In this document: in pieces, positions 9,431 through 18,066 of the stretch | Layout: each line of letters opens with the position of its first letter | Position numbering within the stretch: the stretch's first letter is position 1 | Assembly (NCBI GenBank): GCA_034696485.1 | Contig: JAQIWT010000549.1 | Location: forward strand, 1 to 18,265 | DNA: 18,265 bases | Reading direction: 5' to 3' | Origin: Isohypsibius dastychi | Lineage: Eukaryota; Tardigrada; Eutardigrada; Parachela; Isohypsibiidae | Program-made: the position numbers and the translations under genes | The notes under the pieces: generated by a model | The model's database searches: none | Told to the model about the DNA's origin: nothing | What the model saw: only the letters and a program-made list of their open reading frames with translations

Positions 9431-9712
9431 TCAGTCTAAATTTGAAGCCTTCCGACAAGTGCAGCAATGAAGTGCTTTAAAATCTGCAAGATCTTCGAGA
9501 CTTCTTACGGCGGGTTTGGTGACAACAATTCCAACGTTGTGATTTGCTGACAATCGCTACAAGTCGGTCATGGCTAGACGTTCCCCTTTTTCAACTAAAT
9601 GATTGCAAATTTGATCGATTCTTTTCTCGATGGCAGCGAGTTTCTTATGGACTCCACAAGATTCTCGGCAAGGACAGATAGCAGGGTGCGGATGTGTTCG
9701 GGACGATGATGA
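9431..9712 (-). pseudogene. Minus-strand coding-like exon with internal TAG, unknown
   Basis: The segment begins right after a minus-strand acceptor GTTTCCAG (9716-9713). It reads SRTHPHPAICPCRESCGVHK, then KLAAIEKRIDQICNHLVEKG (a short amphipathic, possibly coiled-coil helix), then TDL, then TAG at 9559-9557. In the same frame it continues NVGIVVTKPAVRSLEDLADF and KALHCCTCRK to a TGA at 9433-9431. Ninety-three codons with a single internal stop, next to an acceptor, favour a real but disrupted exon. The product is not recognised. The opposite strand carries a competing frame from 9694. Confidence 0.35.
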
Positions 9713-10030
9713 CTGGAAACACAGCCGCGACCGAGGGGGACTTGTGGGGGTTTGTGACCGCCAGTTTAGCTAGCGAGAAGGCGCAACACGTATACAGAAA
9801 AGAAACGAAACAGAAGAAAACACACAAATTTGTTCTTCTTGGTAATGAAAAAGGAGCAACCGACAATGCATGTCTCTGCTGGGTCCACATGTTCTTGCAG
9901 GAACAGTTGTTGGATACGAATACGCAAGAAAATTCAGGGAATGAATACTGGCTTGAATATTTCGGACGAAGCTTATTTCGTATTCAGAGAAATATTGGGG
10001 TTTTTATCATATTTAAAATTCAAATATTGA

Positions 10031-10348
10031 GTGAATAACTGGGACCAAAAACAAACAAATGATGTTCAGGAGCTCGAAATGTGTGGTAACAAGCACGACA
10101 TGACCCATGAGCTGAGCGTGAGAATCGGGCGTCACTCTACCGAAGCGCTCTCGGGATCTAAAGTTCTTGACACAAAGTGTCAAGAACCTCATATTCAAAT
10201 AAACTCGACCGACGCTTCGAATTCTTTGATCAGCGGATATTTAACTTCAGAATGTTGCTCAAAAATTATAATTTCAAAGTTATTTCTGACCGCAAGAGAA
10301 AAAAGCAACAAGGCTCTTTCCAAATTGACAAGAGACTGGATTGACTGA
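10031..10348 (+). CDS. 105-codon open frame, unknown
   Basis: Uninterrupted plus-strand frame with polar composition (QELEMCGNKHDMTHELSVRI, later SKIIISKLFLTAREKSNKAL). It contains the 10163-10187 palindrome, translated KVLDTKCQEP. The antisense strand is also open in pieces (10377-10195 and 10198-10013) with equally protein-like text, so both strand and reality are uncertain. No splice sites settle it. The stretch 9720-10030 is likewise open on both strands and unresolved. Confidence 0.22.
   Translation: MNNWDQKQTNDVQELEMCGNKHDMTHELSVRIGRHSTEALSGSKVLDTKCQEPHIQINSTDASNSLISGYLTSECCSKIIISKLFLTAREKSNKALSKLTRDWID
10163..10187. repeat. Perfect 11-bp hairpin, 3-nt loop
   Basis: GTTCTTGACAC, AAA, GTGTCAAGAAC: eleven base pairs without mismatch around a three-base loop. 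This is far tighter than other local inverted repeats in the window. There is no T-run, so it is not terminator-like. It could be a recent inverted micro-duplication or a structured RNA element. Confidence 0.95.
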
Positions 10349-10640
10349 ACACATTGCAGTTCGTTCGCTCCAATCATTTAACACAAGTTCACACAATTTT
10401 TGACCAGTTGAAACAGAAATTCAGTTCATAATGAACTATTCCAGACAAAACAGACTGGAAACGGTGCCTCAGGTGAATTAAAATTCCAACGACTTCTGCG
10501 AACACCTACTTGTGTTCTTTCCCGCATTTACCCTCCTCTGCCACAAGGAGCAGAACAATCTTCGGCCGTTCCCTTTTCAATATAATACCATCATCACCGC
10601 CATCCGACGTTTGAGAGATCAAATATGAACTCGATCCTAC

Positions 10641-10844
10641 CCGAGAGCCAGATCAGTAATCCTGATCGTGTCGAACGTTTTCCCAACAGCTTTTTTCTCC
10701 TGGTCTTCGATAACTCGGTATTTCCTTTTCAGATTTCTGGAAGACGCCCATGATTGCCTTCCGACATCCGACAAATTATCGCGGTGGTTGGCAGCAACTA
10801 ACTCCTGCTTTGCTTCCGAGTCGCTGGATGCCATTGCAAACAGG
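10641..10844 (-). CDS. Exon-like segment after TTTTCGCAG, unknown
   Basis: A minus-strand acceptor CTATTTTCGCAG ends at 10845. The frame beyond it is open for 68 codons: LFAMASSDSEAKQELVAANH, RDNLSDVGRQSWASSRN, LKRKYRVIEDQEKKAVGKTF and DTIRITDLALG. A GTAGGA donor-like site lies at 10640, just before the stop at 10639-10637. The composition is hydrophilic, basic and helical. I do not recognise the protein. The strong acceptor and uninterrupted frame make it one of the better anonymous exons here. Confidence 0.38.
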
Positions 10845-10849
10845 CTGCG

Positions 10850-11690
10850 AAAATAGAGTTCTAGACAAAAGAAAAAACCGAATGCCAAGCTATGCGGAAT
10901 GTTTCCCGAGTTATTGATCTGCTTGGCTTGGCTTTCACGCTTTGTAATCATCGGCGTGGCTCATGATTATGCTCATCGGCTCAGGCGAAGGAGAGACAAA
11001 TTTTCAAAGCTGATTATCGGTTATAAGCGAGATGGGGCGCATTAGGTTGTGTCTTTTCAGTCGAAAATCTTGCTCTCTGAACCTGAGAACAACTGATCGA
11101 TGTTCTGTTCTTCATACATGCACAAACACGAGTTTCAATCTTCAGCCATTGTTAAAAAGAGAGCATGTCTTCCTGGAGCTAGCATAGACATCTTGACTTT
11201 TTTTGATCTTGAGTCACCAACTGAACTGAATCACTATGAGTTTCCTGTGATCGGCATAGATAGAAACGGGCTTCGACACGTGACAGAAACGACGTAGAAC
11301 AATAATGAATCATCTACGCATATCGTGATCGCTCCGGAGAGTCATCAGAGAGCCGAAGAATAGGCTTACCCCAAGGGTCCAGTACAACCTCGCGGCGATA
11401 TTCTTTGTCCTGTCTAGTTATCACCACCGAGTTACCACTCGGTCTTAGTTACAACCAGAATCGACCCAATTTCATGTCCCACTCTCTGCACTGGACACCA
11501 AACGTCGTCAACCAAAGCAGAACGCCAGGCCAGCTATGAGCGTAAGCTTTTTTCTCCAATCTTGAAGAGCAAACTGACCCGCCCTTGTCCAGATCTCTAC
11601 TGCTAGACCATCATCTCAACTGGGTATGCCAAATAAGAAAAATGACCGAATCAATTGAATTCTACTACACGGGAAAAAAGAGCAAGTTTG
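10850..11690. other. No secure gene; weak open frames
   Basis: A plus-strand frame at 11100-11297 (KRACLPGASIDILTFFDL and HYEFPVIGIDRNGLRHVTE) and another at about 11419-11540, which contains a GTAAGC donor-like site (SSTKAERQASYE before it), are the only coding-like signals. Neither shows homology or a confirmed splice partner. Confidence 0.3.
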
Positions 11691-11906
11691 GTTAAGGGTG
11701 AACAAAAAATTGTTGAGTCATGGTCGTGATTTTTTTCTGCTCGCGAATAGTTTGCTTGTCAAATCATGTTCCGAAGTCCGGAGCATGTCTGATCCATCTG
11801 GGAGCATGAATTCACAAAGGACTCAGATGTTATTAGCTTTGCAAAAAAACTGGTCTAAGCGACCGCCTTGTTTCAGGAGAAGCGTTCGTTGGTGGGGGAA
11901 CCAATG

Positions 11907-11940
<34 letters not shown>
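11907..11940. repeat. (CAAT)8.5 microsatellite
   Basis: Perfect tetranucleotide repeat, 34 bases. It follows a TTGTTTCAG acceptor-like site (about 11875) and would translate as repeated INQS. It is probably neutral; an open frame through it (11698-11997) is not credible as a gene on its own. Confidence 0.98.
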
Positions 11941-12312
11941 GCAGCCACGTTAAGAATAATTAATGTGAATAATTTTCCAATATCTTATATCAATTGAAGT
12001 GTCGAATACCGGATTCAATCACCCAAAATCGTTACGTACGAGTTTTCAATTGTTTCACTGCCGACACATTACTTGCTCACCCGCGATTAAGCTGCAGATA
12101 ATTACCTGGAGCTATTCAATGTGCAGAATAACCAATTCTCATAACCCGTTCTCAGTTATAACCAAAATCCTGCGAAAAATCGGTTAGAATGCTTTGTTTT
12201 CTTTGGGCTAGTTTATGATCAGGACTCGGGCACTGCATGGGTCACCAAATTTAAAATAATCCACGGAAGGACGATTGACGGGTTTGATGAGATTTCCTGG
12301 AGTGTTTTCCAG

Positions 12313-12654
12313 GCTGCTCTTCTAAACCCAGAGTAGAACGTTCGCATGAAAATGGTGCGAGAAAAAAGCTCGGGAAAGCCGATTTCATTATTTTTATCAT
12401 GGACCAGATTAGAGATAATTCCAATGCTGCCTCCGGAGAACTCAAGGAATTGGATCTCAATGTTTATTTGAGTAGAAAGTACCTCGATTCAATGGTTCTA
12501 CGATGACATATATTATTTCAGTTATATGTGTTCTTCAGAGACACGAGCGCAGCTGTCATCGAGTGCGTCGAAAACCACTCATGATTCAAATCGGAGCGCG
12601 AGACAAGGAATACAGAAACGAATCGGGACCCCAGTCCATTATTTCATTGTTTAA
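12313..12654 (+). CDS. Two-exon model, unknown; frame continues with stops to 13053
   Basis: Acceptor GTTTTCCAG ends at 12312. Exon 1 (12313-12478) reads RSHENGARKKLGKADFIIFI, then MDQIRDNSNAASGELKELD, then LNVYLSR. The candidate intron 12479-12521 (43 nt, GTACCT...TTATTTCAG) leads to exon 2 (12522-12654), which joins in phase: NYMCSSETRAQLSSSASK, then QKRIGTPVHYFIV, then TAA. Beyond this stop the same frame stays protein-like (VPDAEVVICTRALFERLLK, YDPTVYTVPGSINYRADAR), with stops at about every 10 to 55 codons to 13053. Stops in that extension are nearly as frequent as chance predicts, so I trust only the part before 12654. Family not recognised. Confidence 0.38.
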
Positions 12655-12830
12655 CCCAAAGTTCCAGACGCAGAAGTGGTCATCTGCACCAGAGCCTTGT
12701 TTGAACGACTTCTGAAAACCATTTATGATCCAACTGTGTATACTGTCCCGGGCTCTATAAACTACCGAGCTGACGCGAGAACAGTTCGTGCAGAACGTGA
12801 GCTGGATTTGTTTGACTAGGTTCGGGTCAT

Positions 12831-13200
12831 GGACTATGCGCCAGAAGTCAAATGAACGTTGACTGGATCATCAAGCAAGCCCATGACAGTATAGCTCAAC
12901 GATGAAGCAAAACTGGTTCGTTTTCGTGACGCAGTGACATGTGAAAGTTCCTGAAAACCAAGTTTGGAACCTTTTGATATTCTGCTGATTGCCAGACAGA
13001 CGAACAGAACATTTAACAAATTCTTAAAGTTGAGCAAAATCAAAGGACTGTTTTAAAACTTATGTTGAACAGCTTCAGTATGTATTCGCCAAACCTATGT
13101 CATCAATATTATTCAACTGGCTCTGCTGAGATTATAATCGAAAGATGATGGAACTATGCGCCAGTAACCACAAGGAAAATAAGAGAATCGTCAAGCGAGC
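12831..13200. repeat. Pair of diverged ~50-bp repeats
   Basis: 12831-12880 and 13150-13200 begin with GGACTATGCGCCAG and GGAACTATGCGCCAG, and end with ATCATCAAGCAAGC and ATCGTCAAGCGAGC, at the same spacing. On the minus strand both end an open frame (13043-12834 and 13336-13154) with similar text, LLDDPVNVHLTSGA and SLDDSLIFLVVTGA, each followed by TAG. This suggests an old duplication of a minus-strand coding end, or a duplicated non-coding element. Confidence 0.45.
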
Positions 13201-13397
13201 AACTCAAAACGTCATTTATTTCAACGGGCAAGGTTCGTCCCGGCCATTGAGGAGAAAATTTGAAAACACTTGATGCATGAGTCTTGAGAGCGTTTTCCGC
13301 TGATAATAATCCGTCAGGTCTCGACATCCTGATCACCGCTTTTAACTCTCACACCGTTTTATGACAACGGTGAAAAAGCCAACTTCTTTCTTTGCAG

Positions 13398-13972
13398 AGC
13401 ACAAAGATCACTCCGAATACCACTGTGTGAACTCATCTAGTTTTCATGGAATTCGCATCATCACCAACTTCGATGATACCGCCGCAGTCTGGCGATCAGT
13501 CGTTCCATCGTTCGATTCCTGCGTACTGCAGTGTATCCACTCTCCTGCATATTGCGCACTGGCCGAATATCATGACGATGCCGCAGTCTGCACTATCTTG
13601 AATAAGACCGACGATTTCAATTTTGTGATCAACTCCCGTTTCTCGATCTTCAGCCCTATCGCCAAAAACTTTTCCAAACTGCCTGGTGTCAGATTCACTG
13701 GACCGGAGATTATTCATTTAAATCGACCTTTACGCGTTTATTTGAGCCATATCTTGACTGTGGAACAGTGCATGCGGCTCTGTCTCGTGCATTCGAATTG
13801 CGCAATCGCCTCGTATGGAAGCAAAGATCAAGAGTGTCAACTTCTCAGCGCCAAAATCTGAGGGTTTCCGGTACCAGACAATAATTCGCTTTTGGTATTT
13901 TTCATCAGGAGTCTCTAATCCGAACGGGAGCAACGAGCGAAATTCAAACGCAGCTCCTTACGGGAACAACCG
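13398..13972 (+). CDS. PAN/apple-like domain protein, two modules, partial
   Basis: The main exon starts at 13398 after CTTTCTTTGCAG. The in-frame ATG at 13361 lies in that intron-like sequence and is probably not the start. The frame is open for 154 codons. Module 1 runs from CVNSSSFHGIRIITNF through SFDSCVLQCIHSPAYCALAE to CTILNKTDDFNF. Module 2 runs from LPGVRFTGPEIIHLN through LTVEQCMRLCLVHSNCAIAS to ECQLLSAKI. The pattern s.e.C...C....C.a.......C is that of PAN/apple folds, common in secreted or surface proteins of nematodes that bind protein or carbohydrate. A TGA at 13859-13861 interrupts. Four codons on, GTACCA may start a 38-nt intron to TTTTTCATCAG, and a 64-nt exon (13909-13972) follows with donor GTAAGA, in phase. 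No signal peptide or membrane anchor is seen; both ends are missing. Confidence 0.72.
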
Positions 13973-14009
13973 GTAAGAAATGAAAAAGACATAAAACCTA
14001 ATATTTAAA

Positions 14010-14163
14010 TACTATACCGTACTGCCGCGATCAGACCGCGCGGAAATATCACTGGGTGAGAAATTTCACCCGCGTCGTGTAGTACTTACGCAGCGGGCAG
14101 AATCCAACCAGCTGGGTCTAGTTTTACTTCTGCGCGGTCCGATCGCGGTAGTACTTTACTGTA
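14010..14163. mobile_element. MITE-like inverted-repeat element, 154 bp
   Basis: Arms 14010-14045 and 14128-14163 are reverse complements at about 29 of 36 positions, 19 of 22 in the inner part (CCGCGATC and GACCGCGC shared exactly). The ends are TAC...GTA. The interior has its own small hairpin, GGGTGA..TCACCC (14054-14071). It is much richer in CG than its AT-rich surroundings. It encodes nothing and would need a transposase from elsewhere. It lies 37 bases downstream of the last PAN exon, probably within its next intron or 3' flank. A clear target-site duplication is not visible. Confidence 0.7.
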
Positions 14164-14554
14164 TGTCGCCAATGAAATAATCGTCTTTTTCGACAATTCT
14201 GCTTCAAAATTTAGAAAAAGGTTAGAAACAATAATGAATGCCATAACTTCGATATATGAAAATATGGTAACGGTAATAAATTATTACAAACAATACAGTA
14301 CTACAAATTATCATAAAAGACTGAACTAGTTATAATATTTTTATTTTTAATATTCCCGATAACAATGCATCATGGTTATAACGTGGGGTAAATACATGCC
14401 ATGCACCTTAGTGCTTGATTGCTTCTGCACAAAATTGGCTCTATCGATTCAGTTGCGATCTCACTCCGAACCGAAATGAAGCCTGGATATATTTTCCAAC
14501 CGTACAATGATTGATGAGCTGACCTGTTGATTCCATCCGAGCCTAGATAGCTGC
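14164..14554. other. AT-rich stretch, no gene seen
   Basis: AT-rich sequence (especially 14210-14370) between the MITE-like element and the minus-strand model. A short minus-strand frame (14573-14376) is open but has no homology or splice support. Confidence 0.5.
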
Positions 14555-15234
14555 TCACATGAAATCCATGCAATGAAGGCAGTGAGCTTCACGAAAATCA
14601 AGTTTTAGCTCATAAGTCTTGTCAACATCCAATAATTCCCTCGTAACAATCTGCAACTGTTCCTGTGCGACGCAGATCTGGCTTCGACCGACGAGATTGC
14701 TTACGGAACTATCACCACTTTCAAATTGTGACACGATCAAATATCCAAATTTTCGAGTGAGGAACGATTGAAGATGAAGATTTGAGAACTGAGATTCGGA
14801 TGAGAACTGATCCGGAATGATTCGTCAACGAAGAATCCGGATTCAGCTCCAGAATCCAAAGCATAATAATTTGGCACACACGAGTTTGGACCGGAAGTCG
14901 TATTCTACGCTTCAAACACTGACTGTCATTCAGGACACGTTCCAATTTTGCCAAACCTAAAAAAGGAAGTTTGTCGAATGATAACCAGGAAAATGACTAT
15001 TGAATTGGAAAATTGAAAAATCTGAGAGACCAAAAATTGGAAAAATACGAATTCGGAATCACCAAGCGGTGTATTCAGCTTCTTGCGGAAATTATGAATG
15101 TACTTTAAATTTACCGTCAGATCGCGGATGATAAGCAACCCCATCACCAACTTCTGGTTTAAGAATTTTTTGAACTGCAGCAGTTGCTCCGAGTTCGAGC
15201 AAGCCGGACAGCGCGCAGTAACCCTTAGTAATCC
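14555..15234 (-). CDS. Minus-strand two-exon model, frameshifted, unknown
   Basis: Exon 1 (15234-15063) is open and reads TARCPACSNSEQLLQFKK, then NQKLVMGLLIIRDLTVNLKY and HNFRKKLNTPLG. The intron is 15062-14957 (106 nt, GTGATT...CTTTTTTTAG). Exon 2 joins in phase: LAKLERVLNDSQCLKRRIRL, VCQIIMLWILELNPDSS, to a stop at 14723-14721. An overlapping frame, open for about 95 codons from 14839, continues with LHLQSFLTRKFGYLIVSQFE, NLVGRSQICVAQEQLQIVTR and ELLDVDKTYELKLDFRE to 14555. This suggests a single-base frameshift within exon 2 (about 14740-14840). CPAC at the start could be half of a zinc site. The family is not recognised; the in-phase intron is the strongest support. Confidence 0.45.
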
Positions 15235-15253
15235 CTAGTGGAATTATTTACAC

Positions 15254-15327
15254 TATTATATATTATATGTTATATATGTTATATTATATGTATATGTATA
15301 TTATATGTGTTATATATTATATTATGT
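15254..15327. repeat. TA-rich imperfect microsatellite
   Basis: About 74 bases made almost only of TATTATA/TATATGT words, with partial self-complementarity. It is simple-sequence DNA just upstream of the minus-strand model. A minus-strand frame reading into it (15491-15279) is not credible. Confidence 0.9.
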
Positions 15328-15651
15328 AGATAGGTTTTGTTCGTTTGGAATTGTAGACAGATCTCGTTTTGCGTAATGGTTCCCATCTTCGTCGGAGCGT
15401 TTGGTTGAAGTGATGCAGTAAAACCGAGCTGAACAACGAAGAACCGCGATTCAAACTTCTCGTAACCGCAGAAACAATCAGATTTCCTCACTGTATTACC
15501 TTACTCATGAAATCAGATTTTGTTCCGTTTTTCAGAGAACCGTCCTCCGCGTTGAAGCAGCTAACGCCTCACTATCACTAACAACTTTGACTCTCTATGT
15601 CCACCGATGTAGGCACTTTCCAGGAAGTCACCCAGAGAACCGACATCGAAT

Positions 15652-16089
15652 AGTTACTTCAATCGCCATCTGTCCCATCAAGAGGCGGATTAACAGTGCA
15701 GCTCAAAGCCGATGATCTTCCAGAGGAAAACCATTCCGAAACAGAGGCTAGAAAAAAGGTGAATTCGATCTTGCAGGGCAGAAGGAAGTAGTTGCATTCA
15801 CGTGTGTTTCAGAAGAAATTCTGACAGAAAAATTCGGAAAGCAACCAGGTGATTTTAATTTGAACTCCTTGGTGATGTTGACTTCAGTTGAAATAAATTT
15901 TGTTTTTGAAGCTTTGGCGTCTAAGCTAAACGATGTTAGTGCGCTGGATGTAACAGAAACCGTGGATGGGCACGCTGACTCGACGGAAGAGCAATCGTAA
16001 AAGAGGAGAAAGAGACATGGATTGATAAATATGCAACTTGGGAAAATTTCTTCGCCGAGCAATATGACCTCATGCTTGTCCATCAATAA
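15652..16089 (+). pseudogene. Plus-strand coding region with two frameshifts, unknown
   Basis: Three consecutive open segments change frame without a gap. First (to about 15755): SVPSRGGLTVQLKADDLPEE, then NHSETEARKK. Second (15752-16000, 82 codons): EFDLAGQKEVVAFTCVSEEI, LTEKFGKQPGDFNLNSLVML, TSVEINFVFEALASKLNDVS, then TVDGHADSTEE. Third (to TAA 16087-16089): VKEEKETWIDKYATWENFFA, EQYDLMLVHQ. The first shift falls in an A6 run (15752-15757), the kind of place where read errors occur; the second is near 15985-15999. The product is acidic, with an aromatic C-terminus. A TTTTTCAG acceptor at 15535 opens a further frame (15536-15715) that may be an upstream exon. The family is not recognised. 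The opposite strand has a long competing frame (16086-15748), judged less protein-like. Confidence 0.42.
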
Positions 16090-16263
16090 TATGGATTTGC
16101 TACGGTATTATCAATCATAACCAATTCGTAGAAATGTTTTTTTTATCGCACGCTAATAGAGTGTGTTTTTAGAAATGGTGATTTTGCCAACTCGCAGTTG
16201 CAGTCGTTGGAAACAACTCCAACAGTTTTGCTGGGATGGAATCGGTTTGTTGATTGAAAAAAT

Positions 16264-16274
16264 TTTGTTTCCAG
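16264..16274 (+). promoter_or_regulatory. Possible trans-splice (or cis) acceptor
   Basis: TTTGTTTCCAG ends 17 bases before an ATG that opens a coding-like frame. In nematodes a TTTCCAG this close to the start codon is typical of spliced-leader addition. Without transcripts it could equally be an intron acceptor. Confidence 0.35.
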
Positions 16275-16291
16275 CTTGAGATTGTTGAGAA

Positions 16292-16413
16292 ATGGATGTT
16301 GATAACGTGGAAGCGGACAAGCAGATCTTTGATCTAATGCGAGCCATCAAAGGTGCGAAGATGAAACAGAACAGAGTTCGAGCACCGCGCGCATCCAACA
16401 GCTTCAGTCTGAT
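16292..16413 (+). CDS. First exon of an unknown gene
   Basis: ATG at 16292, 17 bases after a TTTCCAG acceptor. It reads MDVDNVEADKQIFDLMRAIK, then GAKMKQNRVRAPRASNSFSL. It ends at a strong donor, GTGAGT (from 16414), which would remove the TGA at 16415-16417. It is acidic then basic, with no signal peptide or known motif. The next exon could not be placed: several acceptors between 16480 and 16650 keep frame only briefly. A longer minus-strand frame (16500-16153) covers the same bases and is the alternative. Confidence 0.4.
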
Positions 16414-16948
16414 GTGAGTCATAGCCGGAACCAGCACTTGTCCCGTTAGTTCTTTAAAACGATGGTTGTTTAAAATCCTAGGTTTTGATAGAGTTAGCAT
16501 TTGTCATGTGGTAATTTAGTCAGTCTAGCCAATTCTATTTATGTACTTAGTTCCAGAACGTTCTGTTACCCATGATAATGTATTCATAGTCATCTCTCTG
16601 TTTTCTCTCTCTTCTTGGGTATTTAAGAACTTGTGTCAGCAGTATTACTTTGGAACTGCCTGGCTTGACATCTGCCACATAAAGAGCATAGTCGTTACAT
16701 CCTCTCTCGTGACCTTTTACCTCCCGCCAGAATACCTTATTACATTGGAGCCATCTGCGGTTTTCTCTTATTGAGAAACAAAACAACGCCTCTCATTCTC
16801 TGTCTACGTGCGTATTGTTTTGACTTCATTTAGACTTCAGATTTTCTCTAAAATTCCTTCTGATGTTGGATTGATGAATTCTGTATTGGAAGCCGTCTAT
16901 TGTCTTCTCGTTTAAATTCACGTTGGATATAATCACCAGTATCCGTTC
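16414..16948. other. Intron or intergenic; competing weak frames
   Basis: Frames of 77 to 79 codons are open on both strands over about 16541-16786. The minus one (KPGSSKVILLTQVLKYPRR, then DDYEYIIMGNRTFWN) looks slightly more protein-like, but no homology or splice pairing decides. CAGAACGTTCTG at 16554-16565 is a 12-bp palindrome containing GAAnnTTC, the minimal heat-shock-element arrangement, with only two units. Confidence 0.25.
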
Positions 16949-17330
16949 TCAGCGACTTCCGCTTCGGCTTTTGTTTAGGAGGATCTTTGCTGGAATTCTT
17001 TCATCCATACAGTTCTTTACGGAACTCCGTCTTTGAGGCTTCAGTCTCTGTCCGTTCGCGTCGAGGAATTCAGTTTTGGTCATCTGTTTGATGCGTGATT
17101 GGTCTTGCGCGATACCGAACCCCAAGAAGGATTCCAATTTTATCGGAATCATTATATAAAAAACAGGATTTGTCATCATTGCTTTCTACGTTAAATATTT
17201 GATTTTTTGTCACCAAGAGAGATCCCAAGTTGCCGACTCTCTGGAATTCCTTTTTCGGAAGAAAACCCATAACAATATCTTGACTGGAAAATTCACTGCT
17301 GTCATTTCTATTCTCCTCATATTGGTTCAC
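16949..17330 (-). CDS. Overlapping minus-strand frames, unknown
   Basis: A frame from 17330 to 17070 reads NQYEENRNDSSEFSSQDIVM, EFQRVGNLGSLLVTKNQIF and NDSDKIGILLGVRYRAR. An overlapping frame, 17179-16949, reads KLESFLGFGIAQDQSRIKQM, TKTEFLDANGQRLKPQRRSS and DERIPAKILLNKSRS. DKIGILLG and KLESFLGFG come from the same bases, so only one is used there, with a frameshift or intron joining the parts. An acceptor-like GAATTTTCCAG also occurs in the first frame, near 17282-17292. A plus-strand frame (17199-17471) is hydrophobic and cannot be excluded. Family not recognised. Confidence 0.32.
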
Positions 17331-17524
17331 TTCACGGATTATTTATCCGCTTCCCATTCGGCAGTTTTTTTGTTTCCCGTAAAAAATGCATCAAACTGGT
17401 TAGTCTGCTTGGCAATAAATGATGCGATAACCCAAAAAAGATTGAGAAAAACTCGATTCTCGTTGATTTGAATGCTGGTTTGTATGACGTTATAGATAGT
17501 TAAAATCTAGAAAATCGGAACATG

Positions 17525-18066
17525 TTAAAGAATTCTTGAGGTGAATTTGTTGTTTTTGAAGGTATTGAAAGGTCTCAAAGAATTACACAGTCCCATTTGT
17601 CGGCTATAGCACATCCGAATCTGAACAAACAAACTACTCAAGTTTCCTGAGGCGAGATCTCGGAATGAGCGTATTTTCATCAGGGCAGTTGATTTCGGAT
17701 GATAGAAAAGCTCATGAATCATTTTTGCGGCAGCGATTTGAACGTGGAAGCCAAATTTTGACAGCTCTTTTGGCGAGTACTACACTGATTGTTGACAGGT
17801 ATACTACGCACTTCGGCATGGCCTAGTATGTTGCAAAAGGCTTGGACTTGATTTGTGTGTTGCTTCAGAGCAGTGACCTTCAGAACTAGATGTTCCGCGA
17901 AATCCGAATTAAAGACCCAGCCCGAAATAAGACACCCCCCCCCCCGAACTGATGCCCTACTACCAGCATATTCAGTTGGAATCAACACCCCCCCCCCCAC
18001 CCTTAATGAAGTCCCATGGGCATTTAGGAAATGCACTGACGTGTTCATACGCACTTTGCGTATCAT
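17525..18066 (-). pseudogene. Minus-strand coding region with frameshift, unknown
   Basis: The first frame (18066-17719) includes two Gly runs encoded by the C11 tracts, then SGWVFNSDFAEHLVLKVTAL, KQHTNQVQAFCNILGHAEVR and SIPVNNQCS. From about 17780 a second frame takes over: YSPKELSKFGFHVQIAAAK, MIHELFYHPKSTALMKIRSF, RDLASGNLSSLFVQIRMCYS, to a stop at 17527-17525. They join with a small shift near 17775-17785. The second part is regular and helical, and looks like a globular enzyme or repeat protein, but I cannot place it. Because the N-terminal part crosses two homopolymer tracts, its start and frame are unreliable. Confidence 0.4.
17935..17998. repeat. Two C11 tracts, 42 bp apart
   Basis: C11 at 17935-17945 and C11 at 17988-17998, each preceded by ACA (GACA and CAACA). 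With G23 and G14 they make four long G/C homopolymers in 18 kb. The similar left flanks hint at a local duplication, although the bases between do not align well. Confidence 0.95.

Noticed and set aside
11698-11997. 99-codon plus-strand frame
   Set aside because: It runs through the CAAT microsatellite and a poly-T stretch, and has no splice or homology support; chance open frame.
12655-13053. Long plus-strand frame with protein-like stretches
   Set aside because: In-frame stops are almost as frequent as expected by chance, so the apparent coding text is not evidence on its own.
15748-16086. 112-codon minus-strand frame
   Set aside because: The opposite strand gives more protein-like text in three joined segments; kept only as an alternative.
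16554-16565. Heat-shock element
   Set aside because: Only two GAA/TTC units form the palindrome and no confident gene start is adjacent on the right side; too weak to call.
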